NCBI GenBank assembly: GCA_003132765.1 | Contig: PKYU01000099.1 | Location: 3,068 to 12,192 of the forward strand | Origin: Chitinophagaceae bacterium | GTDB lineage: Bacteria; Bacteroidota; Bacteroidia; Chitinophagales; Chitinophagaceae | DNA: 9,125 bases | Reading direction: 5' to 3' | Shown: positions 1 through 6,685 of the stretch, in pieces | Layout: each line of letters opens with the position of its first letter | Numbering within the stretch: the first letter of the stretch is position 1 | Made by a program: the position numbers and the translations under genes | Notes under the pieces: model-generated | Seen by the model: only the letters and a program-made list of their open reading frames with translations | Databases searched by the model: none | Told to the model about the DNA's origin: nothing

Positions 1-2
1 TG

Positions 3-158
3 CCGCAGTATTATGCAGGGCGTACATTGTTAAATGAAATAATTCTGCCGGAGGATATTGCCAATGCCTGTTTTGCGTTTGTGGGTGGCTTGTTAGAAAA
101 GTCAACAGGCAATGTTTTGAATGTTGATGGAGGGGTAGCGATGGCGTTTGTAAGATAA
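3..158 (+). CDS. Bifunctional rhamnulose-1-phosphate aldolase / short-chain dehydrogenase, C-terminal end only (partial)
   Basis: Only the last 51 codons are inside the window; the reading frame is open from the left edge and stops with TAA at 156-158. The visible part is the end of a Rossmann-fold short-chain dehydrogenase (SDR). It has the 'PEDIANACFAFV' helix and then the family's terminal signature 'TGNVLNVDGG', finishing in AMAFVR. In Bacteroidota rhamnose loci this position is usually held by a fusion of a class II aldolase domain (rhamnulose-1-phosphate to DHAP and L-lactaldehyde) with a C-terminal SDR domain acting on lactaldehyde. The fused aldolase half is inferred from the rhaM-rhaI-kinase neighbours and cannot be seen here. 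A stand-alone SDR is the alternative. The next gene, rhaM, starts 41 bases downstream, so the two are probably co-transcribed. Confidence 0.7.
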   Translation, partial: PQYYAGRTLLNEIILPEDIANACFAFVGGLLEKSTGNVLNVDGGVAMAFVR

Positions 159-199
159 AGCATCATGCCCCCAACGGGTCAAATAAAAATTATAAAACT

Positions 200-514
200 A
201 TGCAACGTGTTGCTTTCAAAATGAAATTGAATAAAGGTTGTGAGGAAGAATACAAAAAGCGACATGATGCATTGTGGCCGGAGCTAAAAACATTATTAAG
301 AAAAGCAGGTATAATAAGCTACTCCATTTTTCTTGACAAAGCGACAAATATTTTGTTCGCTTACCTTACAATAGCAGATGCAAAACGATTGGATGAGTTG
401 CCACAGCATGAGGCCATGAAAAAATGGTGGGATTACATGAAAGACATGATGGAAACAAATGAAAACAATTCGCCGGTGAGTATCCCCTTGCAGGAAGTTT
501 TTTACCTGGAATGA
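200..514 (+). CDS. rhaM: L-rhamnose mutarotase RhaM
   Basis: RhaM interconverts the alpha and beta anomers of L-rhamnose in the cytoplasm, which speeds supply of the anomer used by the isomerase. The 104-residue product has the same length as the E. coli enzyme and lines up with it without gaps as I remember that sequence. It has EEYKKRHDALWPEL (residues 16-29) with the catalytic His22 and Tyr18, Tyr41 in 'YSIFLDKA', the Trp76-Trp77 pair in 'KWWDYM', and the C-terminal signature 'NSPVSIPLQEVFYLE'. It is a small ferredoxin-like alpha/beta-barrel protein that dimerises. The ATG at 200 gives exactly the family N-terminus, so the start is secure. The gene lies 41 bases after the upstream SDR and 59 bases before rhaI. 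No Shine-Dalgarno sequence is visible, as is usual in Bacteroidota. Confidence 0.96.
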   Translation: MQRVAFKMKLNKGCEEEYKKRHDALWPELKTLLRKAGIISYSIFLDKATNILFAYLTIADAKRLDELPQHEAMKKWWDYMKDMMETNENNSPVSIPLQEVFYLE

Positions 515-573
515 TGAGCCACTATTCAATTTAAATATTTATTAATACTCTTAATATTTTTTAACCTTGATAA

Positions 574-1848
574 ATGAAAGTTGAAAAAAATAATATTGAC
601 AGCCATAATCAGTCCTTGCTGAAAGAACATCAGCGCAAATTTGATTTTGTTGCTGCTAATATTCAAAACACGGAAAGAGTAATTCAAAAACTGATTGATT
701 TTAACGTGGCGATTCCGAGCTGGGCGCTCGGTACGGGCGGAACAAGGTTTGGCAGATTCTCCGGATCGGGAGAACCCCGTTCACTGGAAGAGAAACTGGA
801 GGATGTTGGATTGTTGCATGCATTGAATCAATCAAGCGGGTCCATCTCCCTGCATATTCCATGGGATATTCCTGAAAATTATGTCGCAATAAAATCTTTA
901 GCTGCCCAACTTGGATTGAAGTTTGATGCCATTAATTCCAATACATTCCAGGATCAAAAGAACCAGCCACTGAGTTACAAATTCGGTTCATTGCAAAATG
1001 TAAATACAGCCATTCGCAGGCAGGCGATTGAACATAATATCGAAGTAATAAAGCATGGCGCTGAACTCGGTTCCAAAGCGCTGACTGTTTGGTTGAGCGA
1101 TGGCAGTTGTTTTCCCGGGCAATTGAATTTTCGAAAAGCATTTCAAAATACCCTGGAAAGTTTGCAGGAGATCTATGCCGCATTGCCCAACGACTGGAAA
1201 GTATTTATAGAATACAAGGCTTACGAACCTAATTTTTATTCGATGACCGTTGGTGATTGGGGACAATCATTATTATATACCAGTAAACTGGGCCCTAAAG
1301 CTTTTACGCTTGTTGACCTTGGCCATCATTTGCCCAATGCCAATATTGAACAGGTCGTCGCTTTATTATTAATGGAAGGCAAACTTGCAGGCTTCCATTT
1401 TAATGATAGTAAATATGGTGATGATGATTTAACGGTGGGTAGTATTAAACCCTATCAATTGTTCTTAATTTTTAATGAGCTGGTAGAAGGAATGGATGCC
1501 AGAGGAATGGATCACGCGAAAGATTTAGGATGGATGATTGATGCCAGCCACAATGTGAAGGATCCATTGGAAGATTTATTGCAATCTGTTGAAGCTATTA
1601 TGATAGCATATGCGCAATCCTTATTGGTTGACAGGAAAAAACTGGATGCGTCACAGGATAGTAATGATGTAGCCGGGGCACAGGAAATTTTGCAAGATAC
1701 ATTTCGCACAGATATAAGAGCTATTGTGGCAGAAGCAAGATTGAGAAGCGGCGGCGCATTGAATCACATACAATTTTTCAGGGAACAAAAGATTAGAGAA
1801 CAATTAACTAAAGAAAGAGGAAGTAAAACAGTAGCGACAGGATTGTGA
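574..1848 (+). CDS. rhaI: L-rhamnose isomerase, Pseudomonas stutzeri subtype
   Basis: This cytoplasmic, metal-dependent TIM-barrel enzyme converts L-rhamnose to L-rhamnulose, the first committed step of the pathway. The 424-residue product belongs to the P. stutzeri/rhizobial subtype, not to the E. coli RhaA type. The expected metal and substrate residues are present: Glu213 and Lys215 in 'FIEYKAYEPNF', Asp248 and His251 in 'VDLGHHLPN', His275 in 'GFHFNDSKYGDDDL' with Asp283/Asp285, and Asp323 in 'GWMIDASHNVKDP'. Their spacing fits the P. stutzeri set (Glu219, Asp254, His257, His281, Asp289, Asp327) with a small constant offset. The N-terminal 'GTGGTRFGRFSGSGEPR' (residues 53-69) is also typical. 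The stop codon TGA (1846-1848) is itself part of the first heptad of the repeat array that follows, so an insertion ends exactly here. An AT-rich gap of 59 bases separates the gene from rhaM. Confidence 0.95.
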   Translation: MKVEKNNIDSHNQSLLKEHQRKFDFVAANIQNTERVIQKLIDFNVAIPSWALGTGGTRFGRFSGSGEPRSLEEKLEDVGLLHALNQSSGSISLHIPWDIPENYVAIKSLAAQLGLKFDAINSNTFQDQKNQPLSYKFGSLQNVNTAIRRQAIEHNIEVIKHGAELGSKALTVWLSDGSCFPGQLNFRKAFQNTLESLQEIYAALPNDWKVFIEYKAYEPNFYSMTVGDWGQSLLYTSKLGPKAFTLVDLGHHLPNANIEQVVALLLMEGKLAGFHFNDSKYGDDDLTVGSIKPYQLFLIFNELVEGMDARGMDHAKDLGWMIDASHNVKDPLEDLLQSVEAIMIAYAQSLLVDRKKLDASQDSNDVAGAQEILQDTFRTDIRAIVAEARLRSGGALNHIQFFREQKIREQLTKERGSKTVATGL

Positions 1849-1885
1849 GTTGTCAGTGGTGAATGGTGAGTGGTGAGAGGAGAGT
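1844..1885 (+). repeat. Left array of degenerate heptanucleotides (six units)
   Basis: There are six head-to-tail 7-mers: TGTGAGT, TGTCAGT, GGTGAAT, GGTGAGT, GGTGAGA, GGAGAGT. The consensus is roughly KGTGAGT. The first unit includes the TGA stop of rhaI. The array is the inverse of the one at 2299-2354. Short tandem heptanucleotide repeats are known from filamentous cyanobacteria; these resemble them in unit length only. Confidence 0.85.
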
Positions 1886-1934
1886 AATTAGGGTTGTGTA
1901 TTTTTATACAAATCTATTATTCAACCCTTTAATT
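1886..1934 (+). other. Hairpin-forming leader upstream of the four-helix-bundle ORF
   Basis: AATTAGGGTTG (1886-1896) can pair with CAACCC (1922-1927) and TAATT (1930-1934), giving an 11-bp stem with a two-base bulge. Inside the loop GTAT (1898-1901) can pair with ATAC (1906-1909). The stem ends eight bases before the ATG at 1943. No T-run follows it directly, so it does not look like a terminator; it could be a leader structure or an element-specific RNA fold. No function is known. Confidence 0.35.
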
Positions 1935-1942
1935 ATGAAGCT

Positions 1943-2310
1943 ATGTTTTTAGAACTTGCACACACAAAATTAAATGTTTACCAGTTTTCACAGGAATTAG
2001 CTCTTGAATGTTACCGTGTGACAAAAAAATTTCCTTCAGACGAAAAATTTGCTATGATTTCGCAAATAAGGAGAGCAGCGGTTTCGGTTCACCTGAATAT
2101 CGCTGAAGGATGTTCAAGAAAATCACAAAAGGAACGAAACAGTATTTTGAAATCGTCAGGGGATCAGTGATTGAAATTGATAGCGCTATTGGAATCGCAA
2201 ACAGACTGGAATATGCGAGCCTTGAACAACTGCAGCCATTAGGAGAGTCAATAATAAAGACATTTAAACTAATAAGTGGTATGATAAAAAATGAGGACAT
2301 TCACAACTGA
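1943..2310 (+). pseudogene. Four-helix-bundle protein (S23 / 23S rRNA intervening-sequence family), frameshifted
   Basis: The first frame (1943 to about 2140) encodes the N-terminal half: MFLELAHTKLNVYQF, then 'SQIRRAAVSVHLNIAEG' and 'CSRKSQKER', the hallmark of this family. The second frame (about 2140-2310) continues with QYFEIVRGSVIEIDSAIGIA and ends 'GESIIKTFKLISGMI', again exactly as the family does. Adding one A to the AAA at 2137-2139 would read ERKQYFEIVRG and restore a protein of about 122 residues, the normal length. As given, the first frame stops at 2168-2170 after 75 residues. The last codons (Asp-Ile-His-Asn-stop) run into the right repeat array. Members are small all-helical proteins that form oligomers. 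They resemble the Avd accessory protein of diversity-generating retroelements, and their cellular role is mostly unknown. An ATG at 2110 could start the second half alone, but would give an incomplete bundle. Confidence 0.85.
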
Positions 2311-2354
2311 CCACTCACAACTCACAACTCAAACTGACCATTCACAATTCACAA
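2299..2354 (-). repeat. Right array of degenerate heptanucleotides (eight units, inverted relative to the left array)
   Basis: On the + strand the units are ATTCACA, ACTGACC, ACTCACA, ACTCACA, ACTCAA (one base short), ACTGACC, ATTCACA, ATTCACA, then a final A. On the other strand they read as the same KGTSARt heptads seen at 1844-1885. The array contains the last codons and the TGA stop (2308-2310) of the four-helix-bundle reading frame and runs up to the kinase start codon at 2355. Confidence 0.88.
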
Positions 2355-3701
2355 ATGAAAAGAACCCCTGTCATAGCAATCTTTGATATAGGCAAGACGA
2401 ATAAAAAATTATTATTGTTTGATGAGGGTTATAAATTGGTTTATGAAGAAAGTGTACAGTTGGAGGAAACAATAGACGAAGATGGTTTTTCCTGTGAGGA
2501 CATTCATTTATTGACTCAATGGATAAAAGATTCATTTGACACAATAACAAATAATGAAAAATTTCAAATAAAAGCTGTCAACTTTACTGCTTATGGTGCC
2601 AGTTTTGTTAATTTTGATGAATCCCGGAATGTAATACCTCCATTATATAATTATCTAAAACCATTTCCTGACAAGTTGCGGGAACGATTCTATAATAAGT
2701 ATGGCGGTGAAAGTAATTTTTCTAAAATAACAGCATCACCTGTTTTAGGGAATCTAAATTCAGGCATGCAATTGTATCGCTTGAAATATGAAAAGCCGGA
2801 AATGTTTTCTAAAATAAAATATGCTTTACATCTACCTCAGTATATAAGTTTTGTTCTTACAGGAAAAATATTTTCTGATATTACCAGTATTGGCTGCCAT
2901 ACGAATTTGTGGGATTTTCAAAAGAATACTTATCATGCCTGGGTTAAAAAAGAAGGTATAGAAAAAATATTGGCCCCAATTATCCGAAGTGATAAAATTG
3001 CCGATTTTATCAATGAAAACATTCCTGCCGGCATTGGATTGCACGATAGTTCTGCCGCATTAATCCCATATTTAATTTCATTCAGTGAGCCATTCATATT
3101 AATTTCAACCGGAACCTGGTGTATTACACTCAATCCATTCAATAATCAACCGTTAACCGATGACGAACTGAAACAGGATTGCCTTTGCTATTTAACCTAT
3201 GAGGGAAAGCCGGTGAAAGCCTCCCGGTTATTTGCTGGTAACGAACATGAAATAGAAGTAAAAAGATTGTCGGAGCATTTTGGAAAATCTTTTGATTGTT
3301 ATAAAAATGTACATTTCGATTCTGAAATCATAAAGAGAACTTTCCCTTTTAAAAATGAGTCAATGCGGGATTTAAATTTGTTTGCCAGTTATGAAGAAGC
3401 CTATCATCAATTAATGGGGAATATTATTGCACAGCAGGTTACCAACACCAATCTTATATTTAAACGTACAGCGTGCAAACGGATTTTTGTAGATGGCGGG
3501 TTTAGTAGTAATCCGGTTTATATGAATTTGCTATCCGGGGCATTTCCCCGCATGGAAGTATTTGCTGCAATGGTTCCTCAGGCTTCTGCATTAGGTGCCG
3601 CTTTCGTTCTGCACCAGCACTGGAATAGTAAAGCTTTACCTACTGATCTTATTGAATTGAAATATTATCCAACGAAAAAAAAAACAACTATCTCTAAATA
3701 A
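2355..3701 (+). CDS. rhaB: FGGY-family carbohydrate kinase, probable L-rhamnulokinase
   Basis: It probably phosphorylates L-rhamnulose to L-rhamnulose-1-phosphate in the cytoplasm using ATP. The 448-residue product has the two actin-like domains of FGGY kinases. Phosphate-1 loop: 'IFDIGKTNKKLLLFD' (residues 9-23). The catalytic aspartate is probably Asp231 in 'GIGLHDSSAAL'; this HD-(T/S)-x-(S/A)-A form is the one in rhamnulokinases. Phosphate-2 loop: 'LISTGTWCITLNPF' (249-262). Adenosine site: 'VDGGFSSNPVY' (379-389), then 'PQASALGAAF' (408-417). It is about 40 residues shorter than E. coli RhaB. The rhamnulose assignment rests on that motif and on its place between rhaI and a rhamnosidase; the symbol is given on that basis, and B. 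thetaiotaomicron uses rhaK. The bases before the ATG are entirely repeat sequence, so its translation start region came with the insert. The GH78 gene follows after 14 bases. Confidence 0.85.
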   Translation: MKRTPVIAIFDIGKTNKKLLLFDEGYKLVYEESVQLEETIDEDGFSCEDIHLLTQWIKDSFDTITNNEKFQIKAVNFTAYGASFVNFDESRNVIPPLYNYLKPFPDKLRERFYNKYGGESNFSKITASPVLGNLNSGMQLYRLKYEKPEMFSKIKYALHLPQYISFVLTGKIFSDITSIGCHTNLWDFQKNTYHAWVKKEGIEKILAPIIRSDKIADFINENIPAGIGLHDSSAALIPYLISFSEPFILISTGTWCITLNPFNNQPLTDDELKQDCLCYLTYEGKPVKASRLFAGNEHEIEVKRLSEHFGKSFDCYKNVHFDSEIIKRTFPFKNESMRDLNLFASYEEAYHQLMGNIIAQQVTNTNLIFKRTACKRIFVDGGFSSNPVYMNLLSGAFPRMEVFAAMVPQASALGAAFVLHQHWNSKALPTDLIELKYYPTKKKTTISK

Positions 3702-3715
3702 CCTTAACATGTTTT

Positions 3716-6409
3716 ATGAAGAAAATAATTTCCATACTGGCTTTTCAGTTTTTAGTATTAATAAGTTACCCGCAGGTAACTGTTACCAATCTATTGATTG
3801 AAAACCGTTCCGATCCAATAGGAATAGACGCAGTAAAACCAAGATTCAGCTGGCAATTGATTTCCGGTATGCGTAATGAACAACAAATAACCTATGAAAT
3901 AAAAGTGGAACAGGCAAAGGAAACCGTTTGGTGCAGTGGTAAAGTGAATTCTGATCAGTCAGTTCAAATTGACTATGCGGGTAAAGTATTACAATCAGGA
4001 AAAAAATATACATGGCAGGTAAGGGTTTGGGATAATAAAGGAAAAACGTCTTCGTGGAGTAAGGCCGCATTCTTTCAGATGGGATTATTGGATACGACAG
4101 ACTGGAAAGCGAAATGGATAATGCCCGGATACGAGGAAGATCCTATGCGGGCCAGCCCTTTGCTCAGAAAACAATTCAATGCAAATAAAAGAATATTTTC
4201 TGCAACGGCTTATATTTCCGCACATGGCTTATATGAGGCGAAGATAAACGGCGAGAGAGTAGGTGATGGCTATCTTACTCCCGGCTGGACATCGTATCAT
4301 AAAAGATTACAATACCAGGTTTATGATGTTACCAATCTTATAAGAAATGGCTCCAATGCTATAGGCGTTGCGCTGGGAAGTGGATGGTATAGAGGGATCA
4401 TTGGGTTTTCAAATAATATAAATATTTATGGGAAAGACATTGCGTTATTATTCCAATTAGATATAAAGTACAGCGATGGCACTACAGCATCTGTCGTTTC
4501 CGATGGTAGCTGGAAATCTTCAACAGGTTCCATTGTATATGCTGAAATTTATAATGGCGAAACCATTGATGCACGGAAGGAAAAGACAGGTTGGTTATTG
4601 CCGAGATATAACGATTCGGCATGGACGCCGGCGAGGATAACAGATTTTTCATTGGCAAATCTGGTTGCCACCCAAAACGAAATAGTAAAGAAACATGAAA
4701 CTTTTACCCCGGTAAGAATTTTTACAACTCCAAAAGGTGAGAAGGTCGTTGACTTCGGGCAGAACCTTGTGGGGTGGGTGATGATGAAGGTTAAAGGAAA
4801 TGCCGGTGATAAAATAACATTATCTCATGCAGAGGTGCTGGATAAATTTGGAAATTTTTATACTTTGAATCTTCGCGAAGCCAAAGCGCAGGATACTTAT
4901 ATATTAAAGGGAGGTGCGGAAGAAAGTTTTGAACCTCATTTTACCTGGCAGGGATTCCGTTATTTGAAAGTGAAAGGTTATCCTGGAGACCTAAAACCTG
5001 AAGATTTTACAGCAGTGGCCTTGTATTCTGATATGCAGCCAACAGGAACATTTACCTCCTCCAATCCTTTAATCAATCAATTGCAGCACAATATTCAATG
5101 GGGGCAAAAAGGAAATTTTCTCGATATACCGACTGACTGTCCACAAAGAGATGAACGTCTCGGCTGGACCGGCGATGCGCAGGTATTCTCTCGCTCTGCT
5201 TCGTTCAATATGAACGTTAATAATTTTTTCACCAAATGGTTGAAAGATGTTACTGCAGACCAGCAAAACGGTGTCGTACCCTTTGTTATTCCCAATGTGT
5301 TAGGACCGGCCACCAACAGCGCCGGTTGGGCAGATGTGGCTACGATCATCCCATGGAATATGTACCTCGCTTATGGCGATAAGCAAATACTGGAAAACCA
5401 ATATGCCAGCATGAAGGCCTATGTGGAAAGCATACGAAGGGTTGCTAAAAATGATTTATGGAATAGCGGCTTTCATTTCGGTGACTGGCTGTTTTATCGT
5501 CCTGATGATGATAATGATGGAAGAGCGGCTGTTACTGATAAATATTTAATCGCCCAATGTTTCTATGCACACTCCACACAATTGTTAATCAATGTGGCGA
5601 AGGTATTAGGGAATACAGAAGATGCGGAAAGTTATATGCAATCGCTACGCAAAATAAAAGCTGCTTACATGAAGGAATATGTTACACCTAACGGTCGGCT
5701 TGTTTCGGGTACACAAACTGCTTATGTGCTTGCATTAAACTTTGATATGCTTCCTGATTCTTTAAGGCCACAAGCTGCAAAACGTTTGGTGGATAACATA
5801 AAGAGCTATGGCAATCATTTAACCACCGGGTTTTTGGGGACGCCTTATTTATGTCATATGCTTACGCGTTTCGGATATACTGATGTTGCGTATAAATTAT
5901 TATTGCAGGATACTTATCCTTCCTGGCTTTATCCGGTAAAAATGGGTGCTACTACTATTTGGGAAAGATGGGACGGTGAAAAGCCCGACAGTACATTTGA
6001 AACGCCGGGAATGAATTCCTTTAACCATTATTCTTATGGTGCTATTGGCGACTGGATGTACCGAAAAATGGTTGGCCTGGATACTTATGAAGATGGCGTT
6101 GGTTATCAGCACATAAAAATTCAACCACACATTGGCGGCGGTTTCTCTTTTGCTTCTGCCAGCCTTCAGACTTATTATGGAAAATTAAGCTGCGGATGGA
6201 AAGTGGAAAAGGATAGGATAAGTATGGATATTGAAATTCCCGCAAATACTACTGCTACTATTTTTATACCAGCGGCAAAAGCAGATGATATAACAGAAAG
6301 TGGGAAAGCGCTGTCAGTTGTAAGCGACATTAGGGTGACTGGCACCGAAGGTGATTATGTGATATTAAATGTAGGTTCTGGTGTTTATCATTTTTCTGCT
6401 ATTAAATAG
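3716..6409 (+). CDS. Exported alpha-L-rhamnosidase, glycoside hydrolase family 78
   Basis: It hydrolyses terminal alpha-L-rhamnosyl residues from plant polysaccharides or glycosides by an inverting mechanism and so feeds the rhamnose operon. The 897-residue product begins with a Sec signal peptide (MKKIISILAFQFLVLIS), without a lipobox cysteine, so a soluble periplasmic or secreted enzyme is likely. Domains in order: an Ig/fibronectin-like domain ('YTWQVRVWDNKGKTSSWS', to about 120), the N-terminal rhamnosidase beta domain (about 150-320), the concanavalin-like domain ('VVDFGQNLVGWV', about 330-440), the (alpha/alpha)6 catalytic barrel (about 445-790), and a C-terminal beta domain ending 'NVGSGVYHFSAIK'. 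The general acid is probably Glu480 in 'DCPQRDERLGWTGDAQVF', with Asp474, Asp479 and Asp487 nearby; the base is probably Glu750 in 'TTIWERWDG'. All parts of a complete GH78 are present. Oddly, the frame stays open beyond its TAG stop. Confidence 0.95.
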   Translation: MKKIISILAFQFLVLISYPQVTVTNLLIENRSDPIGIDAVKPRFSWQLISGMRNEQQITYEIKVEQAKETVWCSGKVNSDQSVQIDYAGKVLQSGKKYTWQVRVWDNKGKTSSWSKAAFFQMGLLDTTDWKAKWIMPGYEEDPMRASPLLRKQFNANKRIFSATAYISAHGLYEAKINGERVGDGYLTPGWTSYHKRLQYQVYDVTNLIRNGSNAIGVALGSGWYRGIIGFSNNINIYGKDIALLFQLDIKYSDGTTASVVSDGSWKSSTGSIVYAEIYNGETIDARKEKTGWLLPRYNDSAWTPARITDFSLANLVATQNEIVKKHETFTPVRIFTTPKGEKVVDFGQNLVGWVMMKVKGNAGDKITLSHAEVLDKFGNFYTLNLREAKAQDTYILKGGAEESFEPHFTWQGFRYLKVKGYPGDLKPEDFTAVALYSDMQPTGTFTSSNPLINQLQHNIQWGQKGNFLDIPTDCPQRDERLGWTGDAQVFSRSASFNMNVNNFFTKWLKDVTADQQNGVVPFVIPNVLGPATNSAGWADVATIIPWNMYLAYGDKQILENQYASMKAYVESIRRVAKNDLWNSGFHFGDWLFYRPDDDNDGRAAVTDKYLIAQCFYAHSTQLLINVAKVLGNTEDAESYMQSLRKIKAAYMKEYVTPNGRLVSGTQTAYVLALNFDMLPDSLRPQAAKRLVDNIKSYGNHLTTGFLGTPYLCHMLTRFGYTDVAYKLLLQDTYPSWLYPVKMGATTIWERWDGEKPDSTFETPGMNSFNHYSYGAIGDWMYRKMVGLDTYEDGVGYQHIKIQPHIGGGFSFASASLQTYYGKLSCGWKVEKDRISMDIEIPANTTATIFIPAAKADDITESGKALSVVSDIRVTGTEGDYVILNVGSGVYHFSAIK

Positions 6410-6460
6410 AAAGATGATAATACTGCAATTAATTTTCATCAATATGGAGGTAAATACGCG

Positions 6461-6685
6461 GTGGAAAGTAGTATGATAAAAATGATAGAAATAAAAGTGA
6501 AAGATGATATGTTGATTGCAGTAGTCTATAATAATAACGGCGAACTTGATCCTGTTAAAAATATTAAAGATCAATTTATCAGGGCTGATGGTTCAACGGT
6601 TAATTTTATTCGTGATGAAAATGGTAACATTATAAAAGTAAAAATGAATGCGTTGGGGATGACCTTCGAGGGGAACAAACAATAA
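6461..6685 (+). CDS. DUF3471-like beta-domain tail, in frame with the rhamnosidase after its TAG stop
   Basis: The nominal GTG start gives 74 residues; an in-frame ATG at 6473 gives 70. The sequence resembles the small DUF3471-type C-terminal domain found on various hydrolases: alternating strands 'IEIKVKDDMLIAVVY', then 'STVNFIRDENGNIIKVKM' and 'LGMTFEGNK'. The match seems to begin earlier, at 'QYGGKYAV' (6440-6463), which lies upstream of both starts. This frame is the rhamnosidase frame: after TAG at 6407-6409 it is open for 91 codons (6410-6682). GGAGG at 6446-6450 lies 10 bases before the GTG, but in this phylum that counts for little. It could be a readthrough tail, a remnant of a larger enzyme or a short real gene. 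The family assignment is from memory and moderately sure. Confidence 0.45.
   Translation: MESSMIKMIEIKVKDDMLIAVVYNNNGELDPVKNIKDQFIRADGSTVNFIRDENGNIIKVKMNALGMTFEGNKQ

Larger units (their letters stand above)
1843..2354. mobile_element. Putative IVS-like insert: four-helix-bundle gene bounded by inverted heptad-repeat arrays
   Basis: The insert sits inside an otherwise tightly packed operon, from the last two codons of rhaI (TTG TGA) to the base before the kinase ATG. Its outer ends are complementary (TTGTGA at 1843-1848, TCACAA at 2349-2354). Aligning the left end with the reverse complement of the right end gives roughly 32 matches in 43 columns with one single-base gap. The only gene inside is a broken S23/IVS-type four-helix-bundle protein, a family first known from intervening sequences in 23S rRNA genes that are also bounded by complementary ends. 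I see no transposase and no convincing target-site duplication. That it moves, or once moved, is inferred. The alternative is an old gene that has gathered repeats on both sides. Confidence 0.45.

Noticed and set aside
540..562. TATTAA/TTAATA hairpin followed by six T between rhaM and rhaI as a terminator
   Set aside because: The stem is only six A-T pairs in an AT-rich gap inside an operon; it is too weak to call.
562..569. Bacteroidota-type promoter (TAnnTTTG-like TAACCTTG) before rhaI
   Set aside because: It has one mismatch, no matching upstream element and lies almost on the ATG; rhaI is more likely read from an upstream operon promoter.
2120..2150. Programmed -1 ribosomal frameshift in the four-helix-bundle gene
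   Set aside because: A weak A-CAA-AAG site exists at 2125-2131, but slipping there would replace the conserved KER residues with Gly-Thr-Lys and there is no clear downstream stimulator; a one-base deletion fits the family better.
2110..2310. Separate small gene starting at the ATG at 2110
   Set aside because: Its first residues overlap the family motif in the other frame, and its remainder is simply the second half of the four-helix bundle; it is better explained by the frameshift.
2299..2354. CRISPR-like or direct-repeat array
   Set aside because: The units are seven bases, degenerate and without spacers, so this is a short tandem repeat and not a CRISPR.
1840..2358. Target-site duplication flanking the heptad-bounded block
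   Set aside because: The bases just outside the complementary ends (left ...AGGA, right ATGA...) do not give a convincing direct repeat.
6414..6476. 20-codon frame beginning at ATG 6414 that overlaps the tail ORF at ATGA
   Set aside because: It is very short, resembles nothing and lies in a different frame from the domain-like sequence.
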